A DNA stretch of 64,000 nt from Desulfamplus magnetovallimortis (GCF_900170035.1 NZ_LT828556.1:80256-144255); one strand, 5' to 3'; shown: positions 33,824-43,466, counted from the first letter of the stretch. Numbers and translations: made by a program. Notes: generated by a model not told the origin, from the sequence alone.

Positions 33824-34234
33824 TACTTTTTCAGTTAACAACTTCGCATTTTTGGCTGCGTTTAATTGTCGATTGTCAGATGAAACGAAAAGATCTGCAT
33901 TCCATTGTAATGCACAAGCAACATGCAAAGCATCCATTGCCCTCACAGAATTATTTTCAAGCACAAGAATTGCATCCGTAATGACTTCAGGCAATAAATT
34001 GATTATTGTTACATCATCTGTTTCTGTGGCCAGACAAGTTTTAATCTTTCGGTATTGAGTTTGTGAAATTGCCCCTTCCCGAATACGACGATTTATGGCT
34101 GATATGATTTCAGGAATACAAATGACGGATAATGCTAATTCAGTCGCCTTTTGACATATAGATTCAACTGAATCACTACCCGGTTCCTCAATATAACGTT
34201 TTGCAAAAGCAGATGAATCAAAAAATATTTTCAT
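33821..34234 (-). CDS. vapC: PIN-domain toxin (VapC family)
   Basis: The 137-residue protein starts MKIFFDSSAFAKRYIEE, with the first PIN acidic residue in FFDSSA. It has ICIPEIISAINRR (second acidic residue), then RAMDALHVACALQWNADLFVSSD, which holds the remaining acidic residues. This is the four-acid site of VapC-type RNases. It follows and overlaps a small Phd/YefM-like antitoxin gene by 17 bases, the standard order. These pairs are common on genomic islands, where they may stabilise the region; that role here is inference. Confidence 0.9.
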   Translation of the reverse strand: MKIFFDSSAFAKRYIEEPGSDSVESICQKATELALSVICIPEIISAINRRIREGAISQTQYRKIKTCLATETDDVTIINLLPEVITDAILVLENNSVRAMDALHVACALQWNADLFVSSDNRQLNAAKNAKLLTEKV

Positions 34235-34454
34235 TGTTCCGTTCTTCTATAATTGCAGATGACAGCTCAGCACCATTAGATGAAAGTCTTAAAGCTGGTT
34301 TTTTCCAGGCTGGTAAATTTTTTGTTATTGAAACTGGTGATACTTCTGCAATGGGCTTTCCGTGTCGAATTACAACGAATACTTCTCCTTGTTCAACGTC
34401 AGAAAACAGCTCAGATACGTTTTTACTAAATTCGGTAAAGGTTATTGTTCTCAT
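34218..34454 (-). CDS. Phd/YefM-type antitoxin
   Basis: The 78-residue protein has the N-terminal pattern ITFTEFSKNVSELFSDVE and EVFVVIRHGKPIAEVSPV, characteristic of Phd/YefM DNA-binding antitoxins, followed by a charged toxin-binding tail. A strong GGAGGTG lies 6 bases before the ATG. It is first in the pair and overlaps the PIN toxin gene. By family precedent it would repress its own promoter upstream of 34454, where an AT-rich stretch with repeated TGTGCTTTAATGTG-like words could be the operator. Confidence 0.88.
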   Translation of the reverse strand: MRTITFTEFSKNVSELFSDVEQGEVFVVIRHGKPIAEVSPVSITKNLPAWKKPALRLSSNGAELSSAIIEERNNENIF

Positions 34455-34595
34455 AATGCACCTCCATATTTATGTGCTTTAATGTGTACTATAATGTGCA
34501 TTTTGTCAATTTGTATTTTTTTTGCTTTTTTTTGTTAGATGCCCAAAAGTTGAATGTGCTTATTCCAGGGACATTTTACGACTATTGATGTCATT

Positions 34596-36047
34596 TTAAT
34601 TGTAAAAGGTTGATGGATGGGGGCTGTTGACAACTCCAGGATACCAAAGCGTCAGCTCCTCACCTTGGTACAGGATTTTCCCGGCGCATTCAACTCCCTG
34701 CATGAATGAGTGATCCATATTACCCACCTCATACCGCCATGCACCAAATCTGCCTCTGGAATAGACCCCTTTTTTTTCAAACTCTTTCAGCATGGGAAAG
34801 AGCAGTTTGTTCCTTTCAATGGAAGGTGTGGGATAACCATGCTCCATTCTGAGATACCATGTGTGATCTATCTCGTCTCTGCTATTTATAAGTTTTGTGT
34901 TTAGTGCGCCCTGTATGATTTCATCCATGACTTTTTCGGGATTTGATCTGACTTTTTTTGCAGGACTTTCGCTAACTTCGCACATAAGTGACCATGATGT
35001 TTTAATATCAGGCACATTGTAAGGGGAGTAGTTGCTGAATACAGTAACACGATAAAATGGATTGTCATTTTCAGGAAAGTATATCCAGCATTTATCTCTG
35101 AGATGCTCTGGTGTTTCTCCTTTTAGGGCAATTCCTGCAACATGGGTTGACGAGTGTTTCAAATTCTGTTGTGTCAGGGCATTTTCTGTTTTCTGAGCTG
35201 TCCATGTTGCCAGGGAAAGATCGGTTGTCATCTGTGAAAGTGCAGTTATTGGTATGGAACTTATCAGAAGATCATATTCCTTTTTTGTTCCATCTTTAAA
35301 CGTGATTGTTTTGTTTTTTATATTTATGGATTTTAGTTCTGCATTAAAATGCATTTTTTCCTGTGGAAGGTGCGCTGCAATGTTTTCCCAGACAGCTCCT
35401 GTGCCCCTGTATTTTGGAAATCTGAATCTGGAGTTTGGTCCCCATCCTATATCATCTTTGTCATTCAGGTGGTTGTCCAGGATGCGTTTTAGATCAACTG
35501 TGGCAACCCGTTCTCCTACCCAATCATGGCTTAACTCCTCCACAGGCCATGCCCACACCTTATAATTGTAGGGTCTTAAAAAGTGTTGTGCCAGACCCTC
35601 TCCAAATCCTGCATTGATCCAGTCCCCAAAGTGTTTTAGTCCATTGGTATGGCTTGTACAGTTTTGTTTGTTACTGCCTGCATGCAGATCCAGCAGTCCG
35701 TGAATGCATGACCTAAAGGTCTCCTTTGAGAGGCGGTGTATGTTATTCTGGATTGGATATGGAACAAAACGGTTTTCCATCCACACCCAGGCACTTCTGT
35801 CATGGTAGAGCCAGTCATTTTCTTTGTCCATGACTGTGTCCATTACAGTATCAAAATATCTGTAATGGCTGAACAATACATGGCCGCCTATATCCCACCA
35901 GAAGTTTTCAGAATCTTTAAACGATGCGGAAAGACCACCAGGATGGCTGTTTTGTTCGTACAGCTCCCATTTTTCATGGCCAAGCTCGTTGAGTCTCCAG
36001 GCAGCTCCAAGACCGCACGGGCCTCCACCTATGATTAATATTTTCAT
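34596..36047 (-). CDS. glf: UDP-galactopyranose mutase, resembling the eukaryotic type
   Basis: The 483-residue flavoprotein has the FAD motif IIGGGPCGLGAAWRL. It also has GGHVLFSHYRYFD, FVPYPIQNNIHRL, LRPYNYKVWAWPVE, FYRVTVFSNYSPYN and YSRGRFGAWRYEVGN. From memory, these correspond nearly word for word to fungal UDP-galactopyranose mutases (about 510 residues) and not to the shorter (about 370 residues) bacterial Glf. The enzyme converts UDP-galactopyranose to UDP-galactofuranose in the cytoplasm. It is divergent from a GlfT2-like transferase at 36384, consistent with a galactofuranose-containing glycan. Origin by transfer is inferred from similarity only. A less specific FAD amine oxidase is the alternative. 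Confidence 0.82.
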   Translation of the reverse strand: MKILIIGGGPCGLGAAWRLNELGHEKWELYEQNSHPGGLSASFKDSENFWWDIGGHVLFSHYRYFDTVMDTVMDKENDWLYHDRSAWVWMENRFVPYPIQNNIHRLSKETFRSCIHGLLDLHAGSNKQNCTSHTNGLKHFGDWINAGFGEGLAQHFLRPYNYKVWAWPVEELSHDWVGERVATVDLKRILDNHLNDKDDIGWGPNSRFRFPKYRGTGAVWENIAAHLPQEKMHFNAELKSINIKNKTITFKDGTKKEYDLLISSIPITALSQMTTDLSLATWTAQKTENALTQQNLKHSSTHVAGIALKGETPEHLRDKCWIYFPENDNPFYRVTVFSNYSPYNVPDIKTSWSLMCEVSESPAKKVRSNPEKVMDEIIQGALNTKLINSRDEIDHTWYLRMEHGYPTPSIERNKLLFPMLKEFEKKGVYSRGRFGAWRYEVGNMDHSFMQGVECAGKILYQGEELTLWYPGVVNSPHPSTFYN

Positions 36048-36383
36048 AATTTACTCGAATGGTTTTTGGTTATAAGATATATGTTGCTTTACCGTGAAAA
36101 CACCCGTCATGTTTTTTTATGATAGCGGGTGGCCATTAAAACCTCGGCCAAAATTCTCAGAAGAGGTACATTGTTGTGGATGAGGATGATACACAAGCCT
36201 TTTTTAAAATGCAAACCATAAACGGCATTTGTTTAATATATGTGTTGTGTAAAATATATAGCAAAATTATTTTTTTAGAACAATAAAGAGCAATTTACTT
36301 GATTTTTCAATTGAATTCAACTAATAAGGTCAGGCTGTGTTAAAACGAACTGATAAAAAACCATATTTGATAAGGGAAATGAT
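36048..36383. other. Divergent promoter region between glf and a GT2 gene
   Basis: This 336-base region must hold promoters for both directions. It contains a diverged element A copy in reverse orientation (36088-36141) and is very AT-rich from 36220 to 36320. AAGGGA lies about 6 bases before the ATG at 36384. No clear -35/-10 pair could be chosen. Confidence 0.5.
36088..36141 (-). repeat. Palindromic element A, diverged copy 5
   Basis: On the minus strand it reads from AATGGCCACCC to TTTTCACGGTAAA, the middle and right blocks of element A. An inner palindrome has the same position but a different sequence. It is shorter than other copies by about 12 bases. Confidence 0.7.
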
Positions 36384-37808
36384 ATGGCAATGCCCAAGGT
36401 GCTGATTATTATTGTTACATGGAACAAGGAAGAATATGTGCTCAACCTTCTGAAAAGCCTTCAGAATATTGAATATCAAAGAGCTTCCATGAAGATTGTT
36501 GTTGTTGATAATGCCAGCACCGACACTACTGTTGAATCCATAAAAGCACTTTATAAAGATGTAACACTTCTTTGCAATGAAGAGAACCTTGGTGGGACAG
36601 GAGGTTTCAACACAGGACTTAAATGGGCATCAGAGCAGCCGGCTGGTTCATTTGACTATTTGTGGCTTCTTGATAATGACGTTGTAGTAAACAGATATGC
36701 TCTTATAGAGCTTGTTGAGCTACTTGAATCAACGCCTGATGCCGCTGTTGCCGGGTCAACCATGATGCAGCAGGACTATCCCTGGCGAATTAATGAAGTA
36801 GGCTCATTCTACAATCGCAATACAGGTGAACTTGTTTTTAATCTTCATCTTACAACTATTCATCCATGGAAAGGACGTGCTGTTGAGGAGATGCTTGATA
36901 CAAAGTGCGACCTTTCCCATTTTATACCTGACTACCATCCCAGTCTGGATGTAGATTATGTTGCAGCAGCTTCTCTTTTGATTCGTTCTGATGTGGCAGC
37001 TAAAGCTGGATTGTGGCTGGATTGTTTCATTCATTTTGATGATGTTGAATGGTGTCTCAGAATATCTGAAATGGGCTACAGGGTACTTGTCTCATGTCGT
37101 TCATTGATATGGCATATGTCTGCTGTGGTCAAAGTGCCTACATGGGTTGTTTACTACGATTGCCGGAATGCACTGACTGTTTTAAAAAAATATGCAAAAG
37201 ATAAAAAAAATGTTGCAAGGGCAGTCCGAAGACAGCTTTATAAGGCAACGTTTCTTAAGATGATTGGCAGATGTGAACTTGCAGACCTTGTACTTGATGC
37301 AGTGGATGACTATCGGAAAGGGCGCATGGGGCGAAAAGATGATATCTGCCTGCCTCCGGTAAAAAGTCACCATCAGCAGCTACTCTCTGAACTTCCGTTT
37401 ATGGATCCGAATATCAAAAAAATTCTTGTTTCATGGCATGTGAATCTCCATGCCACAAAAATTCAGGAAAAACTTGTTAAAACCGTAAGGGAGAGGCCGG
37501 ATATAACCATTGACTTTCTCACTTTCCCTGGTGGAGATGCTGTGTATCAGTTTCCAGGTGCCAATATGGTAGCAATTTCCATGAACAGGATGTTGAGGAT
37601 GATCCAGTACTACCGTCTAAGGGGTAAGTATGATCTGGTCATACAGTCTGATTATAAACGTGTGCTTTTTCTCTCATGGCTTGATTCAAAAATAATGTTT
37701 TTGAATAATGAGAATTACTGCCTCAGATCTGCACCTACTTTTTTAGAAATGTTAGGATTTTTAAAAAATTCAATTTTTAAGCGCCTTTTTGCCGGAGGTT
37801 CACGTTGA
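36384..37808 (+). CDS. GT2 glycosyltransferase, GlfT2-like, with C-terminal extension
   Basis: The 474-residue protein has VLIIIVTWNKEEYVLNLL, KIVVVDNASTDTTVE, NLGGTGGFNTGLKWA, LWLLDNDVVVNRYAL as the DxD-type site and FIHFDDVEWCLRISEMGY. GGTGGFNTG and the double-Asp DDVEW pattern recall mycobacterial-type galactofuranosyltransferases (GlfT2) and related bacterial enzymes. The C-terminal 150 residues form an extra domain. It diverges from the UDP-galactopyranose mutase gene, which would make its donor. Its stop overlaps the TTG start of the next gene. Galactofuranose specificity is inference. Confidence 0.83.
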   Translation: MAMPKVLIIIVTWNKEEYVLNLLKSLQNIEYQRASMKIVVVDNASTDTTVESIKALYKDVTLLCNEENLGGTGGFNTGLKWASEQPAGSFDYLWLLDNDVVVNRYALIELVELLESTPDAAVAGSTMMQQDYPWRINEVGSFYNRNTGELVFNLHLTTIHPWKGRAVEEMLDTKCDLSHFIPDYHPSLDVDYVAAASLLIRSDVAAKAGLWLDCFIHFDDVEWCLRISEMGYRVLVSCRSLIWHMSAVVKVPTWVVYYDCRNALTVLKKYAKDKKNVARAVRRQLYKATFLKMIGRCELADLVLDAVDDYRKGRMGRKDDICLPPVKSHHQQLLSELPFMDPNIKKILVSWHVNLHATKIQEKLVKTVRERPDITIDFLTFPGGDAVYQFPGANMVAISMNRMLRMIQYYRLRGKYDLVIQSDYKRVLFLSWLDSKIMFLNNENYCLRSAPTFLEMLGFLKNSIFKRLFAGGSR

Positions 37809-39568
37809 AAGAGAGCCTTGAAAAATATGGAGCATTTTTTAAAAAGATGTTTGCATCCTCTTCTTTGTTTAAAAAAGGAAGAAATGTTGTTTTTGACAGG
37901 GCATATGGTAAAATTAAAGAGAGACGTTCCCTTTTCAGAGAGAGAGACGGAAACAGGGTTGATAATGAGGATGTGTCGCCACCGGATATGCCGGATGACC
38001 GCCTTCTGAAATTCTGGGCAAGCAGTGAATGGGCAGAGTATCAGGCATGGATCTTCCACAATGATTTCATCACCTGTGATGACTGGAAAGAGATGCGCAA
38101 AAGAGCTGTTTCGTTTAAAGCCAAGCCTTTGATTTCTGTTATTACTCCCACATATAATACAGATACAGAGATGCTCTTAGAGTGCATACGTTCGGTTCAA
38201 AGCCAGGCATATCCATTCTGGGAAATGTGTATTGCTGACGATGGCAGCACCTCTTCAGAAACACTTGAATTGCTGAGGGAAACTGCTGCTTTTGATCCCC
38301 GGATCAAGGTATCGTTTTTGCCGGAAAATCATGGAATATGCCATGCCACAAATAATGCAATTGGTATGGCATCCGGAGAGTACTTAGCATTTCTTGACCA
38401 TGATGACAGGATCTCGCCTGCGGCTTTTTATTATGTTGCAGATGCACTGAATCATAACTATTCTCTGGATGTGATTTACTCTGATCGAGATATGCTTTCC
38501 ACCAGGGGACTTAGGTTTATGCATCTTTTCAAGCCAGGGTGGTCTCCAGAGCTTCTTTTTTCCATGAACTATATTTGTCACCTTATGGTTTACAAAAAAT
38601 CTCTGGTTGATATGGTCGGAGGTGTCCATGAAGAGTTTGAAGGTTCCCAGGATTATGATCTTGTTTTGCGGGTTATGGAGAAGACAAAAAACGTACACCA
38701 TATTTCAAGGGTTCTCTACCACTGGCGTCAGAGCGAGCAATCAGTTGCGTTAAATCATAATGTGAAAGATTACGCCTACAAAGCCGGTGTAAAAGCTCTG
38801 GAGCATGCTTTAAAAAGAAGAAATCTTAATGGAACAGTGCAGGAGATATCAACTTTATGGCGTGGGCACTACCGGGTTCAACTGGATGGCCCGTCATCAG
38901 ATGATATTTCAGTTCATTATATTGAAAATGATTTCCCTTTGGATCAATATGTGACAAGAGTAAATAAAGAGTTTTCTGCTTCTTCCAAAAAACGACCTTT
39001 TCTGTTGTTTGTTGGACAAGGTCTTACAGCATCAGATGCAATGGCAGCATATAAGGAGATGGCCTCCTGGCTTCAGGTGGAAGGCGTTGGGATAGTGACC
39101 GGAAAGATAGTTGATGCAAAAAAACGTATAGTACATGCCGGCATGGTTCAAAAATCAGATGGTGTTCCCTTGTTTACTTATGAAGGGGCAGATGCTTCAG
39201 TGCCAGGATACATTGCAGCCACGGCAGTCGTGAGAAATGTCAGTGCCCCTCATCCGTGGTGTTTTGCTGTAAGAAGGGATGTATGGGATTCTCTTGGAGG
39301 GTTTGCTCGTGGTTATATTGGGCCACATGCGGTTATTGATTTCTCTTTAAGGGCAGAAAAACAAGGTTATCGTACTGTTTTTACTCCGTTTGCAGATTTT
39401 TTAGATCCTTGTGAATCAATTGTGCCTGCATCATCATGGCCACAAGAGGATGTTGTTCATTTTCTGAGGAAATGGCAGGCAAGGTTGACAAATGGTGATC
39501 TATATTATAATAAAAATTTGACTTTGAAACTTGAGGATATGGGACTTGATTATTCTGTTTCAAAATAA
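37805..39568 (+). CDS. GT2 glycosyltransferase with degenerate second GT2-like domain
   Basis: The 587-residue protein starts at TTG, overlapping the upstream stop (TTGA), with a strong GGAGG seven bases before it. A charged N-terminal region (about 100 residues) precedes the GT2 domain: LISVITPTYNTDTEMLLEC, MCIADDGSTSSETLE, FLDHDDRISPAAF, DVIYSDRDML and FKPGWSPELLFSMNYICH. The latter matches the DVxYSDxD...KPxWSPxL signature of chain-extending O-antigen GT2s. The last 220 residues resemble the C-terminal half of another GT2 without its catalytic start. That half may bind acceptor; function unproven. Confidence 0.85.
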   Translation: MKESLEKYGAFFKKMFASSSLFKKGRNVVFDRAYGKIKERRSLFRERDGNRVDNEDVSPPDMPDDRLLKFWASSEWAEYQAWIFHNDFITCDDWKEMRKRAVSFKAKPLISVITPTYNTDTEMLLECIRSVQSQAYPFWEMCIADDGSTSSETLELLRETAAFDPRIKVSFLPENHGICHATNNAIGMASGEYLAFLDHDDRISPAAFYYVADALNHNYSLDVIYSDRDMLSTRGLRFMHLFKPGWSPELLFSMNYICHLMVYKKSLVDMVGGVHEEFEGSQDYDLVLRVMEKTKNVHHISRVLYHWRQSEQSVALNHNVKDYAYKAGVKALEHALKRRNLNGTVQEISTLWRGHYRVQLDGPSSDDISVHYIENDFPLDQYVTRVNKEFSASSKKRPFLLFVGQGLTASDAMAAYKEMASWLQVEGVGIVTGKIVDAKKRIVHAGMVQKSDGVPLFTYEGADASVPGYIAATAVVRNVSAPHPWCFAVRRDVWDSLGGFARGYIGPHAVIDFSLRAEKQGYRTVFTPFADFLDPCESIVPASSWPQEDVVHFLRKWQARLTNGDLYYNKNLTLKLEDMGLDYSVSK

Positions 39569-39609
39569 TACACATAATAGCTTTTTGTGGTAATAAGGAC
39601 AATGGAACA

Positions 39610-40434
39610 ATGAGGTATAGCAAGCTGCATGTATTGTTTTTTAAGATTTTGATGATAGGCATTTTATCTTTTGAATGCTTTTCTCTCTTCTGTTATGCAG
39701 AAGAGTCAGAAAAGATATTTTTTTCAGGAGACGGTTTTTCTGTAACACAAAAAGATCTTGATGCAGAGAACGAGATGCTTTCAGCAAGTTTTGATACAAC
39801 AAAAGAGGAAAAGTTGAGAGTTATCCTTATGGACAGGCTTTTTAAGCTTGAGTATCAAAGTACGTCTGATGATTTGCTGCTTGATAAAAAAGTTCAGAGG
39901 ATGACGGAAAAATATCTGGCTTTGCTTTACAAAAAGAAGCTTGACTCTCAAATTGAAATTTCTGAAGATGTTTTGCAATCTTATTATATTGCAAATCCGG
40001 AGCTTTTTACTGAACCCCAGAAATACAGACTTCAACTGCTTATGGTGTCAAATAAGGTTGTCTGTGATAAAATTTTTTCTGATGTTACTCAAAATAAAAG
40101 AACCTTTGAACTCGCTGTGGAAGAAGAGAGCATTGATAAGGAAACCACTCCGAACAAAGGGGAACTTGAGTGGATGGCTGAAAACAAGATGCCCCGTGAA
40201 TTTGCGGCAAATGTTGAAAACCTTCTGCCAGGAGATGTTTCACAGCCATTTCAATATAATGGGAATTGGGTTCTTCTAAAAGTGCTTGAGATGAAGCCGC
40301 CAGAAAAAAAAGTATATGAAGATGTAAAAGACTCAATACGTTCAACCTTGACAAGAAAAAAAATGTTTGCTCAGGTTAATTCTGAATTTGAACGTCTGAA
40401 AGCCAAGTATCAGGTAAAAGATGAGGGAATGTGA
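39610..40434 (+). CDS. Secreted PpiC/SurA-like peptidyl-prolyl isomerase
   Basis: The 274-residue protein has an N-terminal signal-like hydrophobic segment ending around FCYAEE. A helical SurA-N-like region follows, then a parvulin domain (about 125-235): EPQKYRLQLLMVSNK, KGELEWMAENKMPREFAANV and PGDVSQPFQYNGNWVLLKVLE. Similar isomerases (EpsD-type) sit in exopolysaccharide and exosortase clusters, where they are thought to help fold or mature envelope proteins. It lies ahead of three secreted-protein genes. The substrate is unknown, and assignment to a named subfamily is not secure. Confidence 0.8.
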   Translation: MRYSKLHVLFFKILMIGILSFECFSLFCYAEESEKIFFSGDGFSVTQKDLDAENEMLSASFDTTKEEKLRVILMDRLFKLEYQSTSDDLLLDKKVQRMTEKYLALLYKKKLDSQIEISEDVLQSYYIANPELFTEPQKYRLQLLMVSNKVVCDKIFSDVTQNKRTFELAVEEESIDKETTPNKGELEWMAENKMPREFAANVENLLPGDVSQPFQYNGNWVLLKVLEMKPPEKKVYEDVKDSIRSTLTRKKMFAQVNSEFERLKAKYQVKDEGM

Positions 40435-40592
40435 ACAGTAGTGGTTGATTTTAGCCTCTTCTGTGTTTAAATGCTGTTTTAAAAAGTGGATGTACATATT
40501 TTTTATTTGTATTCTGAAAATTGATTGCTGAAGAATAAATAGTATGGGTTTAAAAAATAAAAGGCTTCAAATGATTAAGGCGGTGGAAGGCA

Positions 40593-41072
40593 ATGTTTAA
40601 TAAATTAATGAATTTGTGGCTGTTTGCTGTTGTTCTGCTATCTCTTATTTCTCCACAGCAGCAGTTGAGAGCAGATACTGCAAACAGAAATTCCAGTTAT
40701 TCTGACTTTCAAATTGATTTCACAAGTACGGTTGACAATGTGCCCGACGCTTTATTGAAAAATATTATGGAATACTGGAACTTTAAAGGCCAGCTTCAGT
40801 TTGAAAAAACATATGCTTTTGAGGCGCCTCATACAAAATATCAGTTTTCTATGGAAAAATACTTGAATATTCATCAAAAGGCACGAAAATTGAATGAAGT
40901 GCTTTTGTTGAATGTTGAAGAGTTGTTTGATATTGCGGATATAAGAGTTAAAATTTTCTTTTCAGATGATGATCATTCCGATATAAACTATCAGATTATA
41001 AATGAGCGCTGGATTCTTCTACATGGAAAGTGGTGTCATGTTTTTAGAAATCCAATGCTTAATATATACTGA
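40593..41072 (+). CDS. Secreted protein of unknown function
   Basis: The 159-residue protein has a signal peptide of about 27 residues (LWLFAVVLLSLISP core, cleavage near LRADT). AAGG lies 5 bases before the ATG. I recognise no domain. The mature part is acidic and mixed helical, with a moderately conserved-looking HGKWCHVFRNPML at the end, reminiscent of small DUF proteins with a ligand-binding fold, but this is not an assignment. It lies between the PpiC-like gene and the large secreted protein gene and may share their export context. Confidence 0.65.
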   Translation: MFNKLMNLWLFAVVLLSLISPQQQLRADTANRNSSYSDFQIDFTSTVDNVPDALLKNIMEYWNFKGQLQFEKTYAFEAPHTKYQFSMEKYLNIHQKARKLNEVLLLNVEELFDIADIRVKIFFSDDDHSDINYQIINERWILLHGKWCHVFRNPMLNIY

Positions 41073-41397
41073 AACTTACCGTTATGTTTGATTATAAGAA
41101 ACGTTAATTATGATTATTTGTTGTGCTTGATTTGTAGTTAGTGAGAGATTGTTTTTGTTTTATAAAATTGTATTCAGCTATTAATTTGGATGTTCTTGGA
41201 CAATAATTTTGTTGACAAGGCATTGCTTGGTTGATACATGTTCTTTCTATGAGTTTAAAAGGTAAAGGTTTATTTGGGCTAAAACAAAAATGAATTTTTT
41301 TTAGAGGAGGTGGTGGGTAAAATAGAGAAATTGGATTCAAAGTATGTTTTGAAGTATATTTTAAGTAGGCTAAATTTTGATTTTTTTTGGAGGAAAA
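41073..41397. other. Intergenic leader of the 503-residue secreted protein gene
   Basis: 325 bases with no credible gene. A candidate promoter sits at 41212-41240, leaving an untranslated leader of roughly 150 bases. A GGAGG ribosome site is at 41389-41393. Several runs of T or A lie in the leader. Confidence 0.5.
41212..41240 (+). promoter_or_regulatory. Candidate sigma-70-type promoter for the 503-residue secreted protein
   Basis: TTGACA at 41212-41217 and TACATG at 41235-41240 with 17 bases between. The -35 is perfect and the -10 weak. Position upstream of a strongly translated-looking gene supports it. Confidence 0.35.
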
Positions 41398-42906
41398 ATG
41401 ATGAGTAAAACTGTATTGAAGGTTTTTGTTGTGCTGTTTGTTGCTTCAGTATTGAGTGTTGGAAGCGCTTTCGCGTTAAATCCAATTGCAAGGGATGACA
41501 GCGGAAGAGTTACTGTTGGTCAGAATGGCTATGGAGATGTTCTTCTTGGGCAGATTTATCAGAGTCTTTCTAACTATGAGACTAAAATTAAAGTAATTAA
41601 CTCTTCTACCAATGTAGCTGTTGTAGCTCGTGTTCTTTTTAAATCTGCTACTTATAGCTGTGATGTGTTCGATTTTAACATTTATCTTACTCCGACAGAT
41701 GCATGGGAGGGTATAGTTAGAATTAATGCCTCTGGTAATGTAGAAATTTTCAGTGATGATGATAGTGTTATGTCTAGTGAGCAATTTGATTGGGATGGCA
41801 CATCAGCATGCAATCCATTTGATGGTGTTTGGGGCAACGAAGTCCCTCTGCATAGAGAATTTTACTCAGATTGTTTGACTGGTGGTGATTTGAATGAGTT
41901 CGGTCATTTTGAGGTTATAGGTCTTACTGCTTTTCCTGCGACGCCACCTCTTAGCAAAGACACTCTTGCAATGGCTTCCCATTTGTATAATCAGATTGAT
42001 GGGTTGGCTCCATCTGTGCCAATTAACAGATTGATTGATTGTGATTATAACCTTTTGGGGACACCTGTAGATGTGCCTAATGTTCTTACTGGAACTATAG
42101 TTCTTGAGAATACTTCTTATGGACAGAAAGCCTCTATCAATATGATAGCTTTGAAAAATTTTGATATTAGGCCATTGACTGGTTTTAGAACTGGAGCTCC
42201 CCTCTATTTGCATAATTCCTCTTTTAACAGTATTCCTGAAATAGAGGCTGCACTGGCAAAAACAAGTTACTCTTTTCCGTTTGATTTTTCTGCAGATGGA
42301 GATAATGATATAATAATCATTAATACTCTTCCTACCCGCTATGAAGCTGCAACAGGCCGTTCTGCTTATCCTGGACTTTCAGGTGGCATTTGTGGACTTA
42401 CCTATAGAGCCTATGATATGGAAGAGACCTTGATTCTTGATATCCTTTCTGGAAATACAAGACGTGATTGTCTGCCAGAAGTTTCCATGCAGATGGTATC
42501 TCCTTTGATTGCAGACGCAATGGCAGCAGGTTATGTTGAAGGTTGGATTAATGTATTGATTCCTGGTGGTGGAACTGGTCTGTCAGCAACTGGTCGCAGT
42601 GGTTTGGGCCTTGCTCCTAATGCACCAAGTTTTGTTCAATTTATTGAATCCGGCTTGAGCTATCCTGTAGTTGCTGGAGCTAATGATGACTTGGCTCCTT
42701 ACACACATGTTGTTTCCTATGCTGGAGCACCATCTATTCATTCAACTATTGTTCTTGATCGTTCCAATGATATGATGTGGAAATATGCAGCATCTCCAGA
42801 GTCAGTTGTAACTTATAGTGAAGATCTTGATGGAGACAATGTTCTTGATCCAGGTGAAGATGCTAATCAGACAGGTGCTCTTGGTACTTATACTGTACGT
42901 CAGTAA
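41398..42906 (+). CDS. Secreted surface protein of unknown family, probably abundant
   Basis: The start is the ATG at 41398 (or 41401), 5-7 bases after a strong GGAGG. Upstream in-frame codons to 41377 include that ribosome site and are not coding. The roughly 503-residue product has a clear signal peptide (VLKVFVVLFVASVLSVGSAFA). The mature protein is rich in Ser, Thr, Asn and aromatic residues, with beta-strand character and an acidic calcium-site-like SEDLDGDNVLDPGEDANQ near the end (about residues 480-497). There is no C-terminal sorting motif or membrane anchor. A strong terminator follows. Signals for single-gene high expression suggest a structural surface or extracellular protein; function unknown. 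Confidence 0.75.
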   Translation: MMSKTVLKVFVVLFVASVLSVGSAFALNPIARDDSGRVTVGQNGYGDVLLGQIYQSLSNYETKIKVINSSTNVAVVARVLFKSATYSCDVFDFNIYLTPTDAWEGIVRINASGNVEIFSDDDSVMSSEQFDWDGTSACNPFDGVWGNEVPLHREFYSDCLTGGDLNEFGHFEVIGLTAFPATPPLSKDTLAMASHLYNQIDGLAPSVPINRLIDCDYNLLGTPVDVPNVLTGTIVLENTSYGQKASINMIALKNFDIRPLTGFRTGAPLYLHNSSFNSIPEIEAALAKTSYSFPFDFSADGDNDIIIINTLPTRYEAATGRSAYPGLSGGICGLTYRAYDMEETLILDILSGNTRRDCLPEVSMQMVSPLIADAMAAGYVEGWINVLIPGGGTGLSATGRSGLGLAPNAPSFVQFIESGLSYPVVAGANDDLAPYTHVVSYAGAPSIHSTIVLDRSNDMMWKYAASPESVVTYSEDLDGDNVLDPGEDANQTGALGTYTVRQ

Positions 42907-42959
42907 TCCTTTGAAGGATTTGAGTTGTTCTAATACTTCTTAGTTTTTTGTGTTGAAAC

Positions 42960-43013
42960 GGGAGAATCATATGCTTTTTTATGGAATTATAGCATGTGGT
43001 TCTCCTTTTTTAT
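42960..43013 (+). terminator. Rho-independent terminator
   Basis: GGAGAATCATATGCT pairs with AGCATGTGGTTCTCC around a 15-base loop, followed by TTTTTTAT. It lies about 55 bases after the secreted-protein gene and is the strongest terminator in the window. Confidence 0.9.
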
Positions 43014-43466
43014 ATTAAGGACGATGTCGAAATAACTTTTCCCTATGCTTATTTTCTCCAGACATATATGGGGGGAGTTAAAGGGTAAGCAATTATTGCA
43101 TGTAAGTTCCCAAGTGCTGGTGCTGGCCTCATACTATTTTACTTGTTATAAATCAATTTTTTAACACTGGCTGATGCTTTGTTTTTTTGTTGATGTTTCT
43201 TTTTTTTGGTGGGTGCTTCTAACTTTGGCCACTGTAGTGGTATGCCTCTCGTGCCTAACCTTACGAGGGAATGCCCCCTAAAAAAATGTCCGGAAATTGA
43301 ATCAAGCTTGGGGTGTCTAAAAGTCCGCTTTTTTCCCCTCCTTTTTTTGAATGGTGTGAGCCCAGTGTCTGCACTTATGACTTCTGATATCTCTTTTTTG
43401 TTAATCTTTTTATCCGTTTCAAAGAAATAATTAACAGTCGTTTTAACAAGATTTTGGGAAAAATAT
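43014..43466. other. Gene-free stretch with small hairpins
   Basis: About 450 bases with no supported gene. An open frame at 43206-43430 has no ribosome site and no protein-like pattern. A hairpin CCTCTCGTG/TACGAGGG lies near 43244-43270. GGGAAAAAT about 4 bases before 43467 is the start region of the next gene. Confidence 0.5.

Noticed and set aside
41377-41397. Start of the 503-residue secreted protein at 41377
   Set aside because: The first seven codons include the GGAGG ribosome site; 41398 gives a normal signal peptide.
43206-43430. 74-codon plus frame
   Set aside because: No ribosome site, no recognisable pattern, and it spans a hairpin; treated as intergenic.
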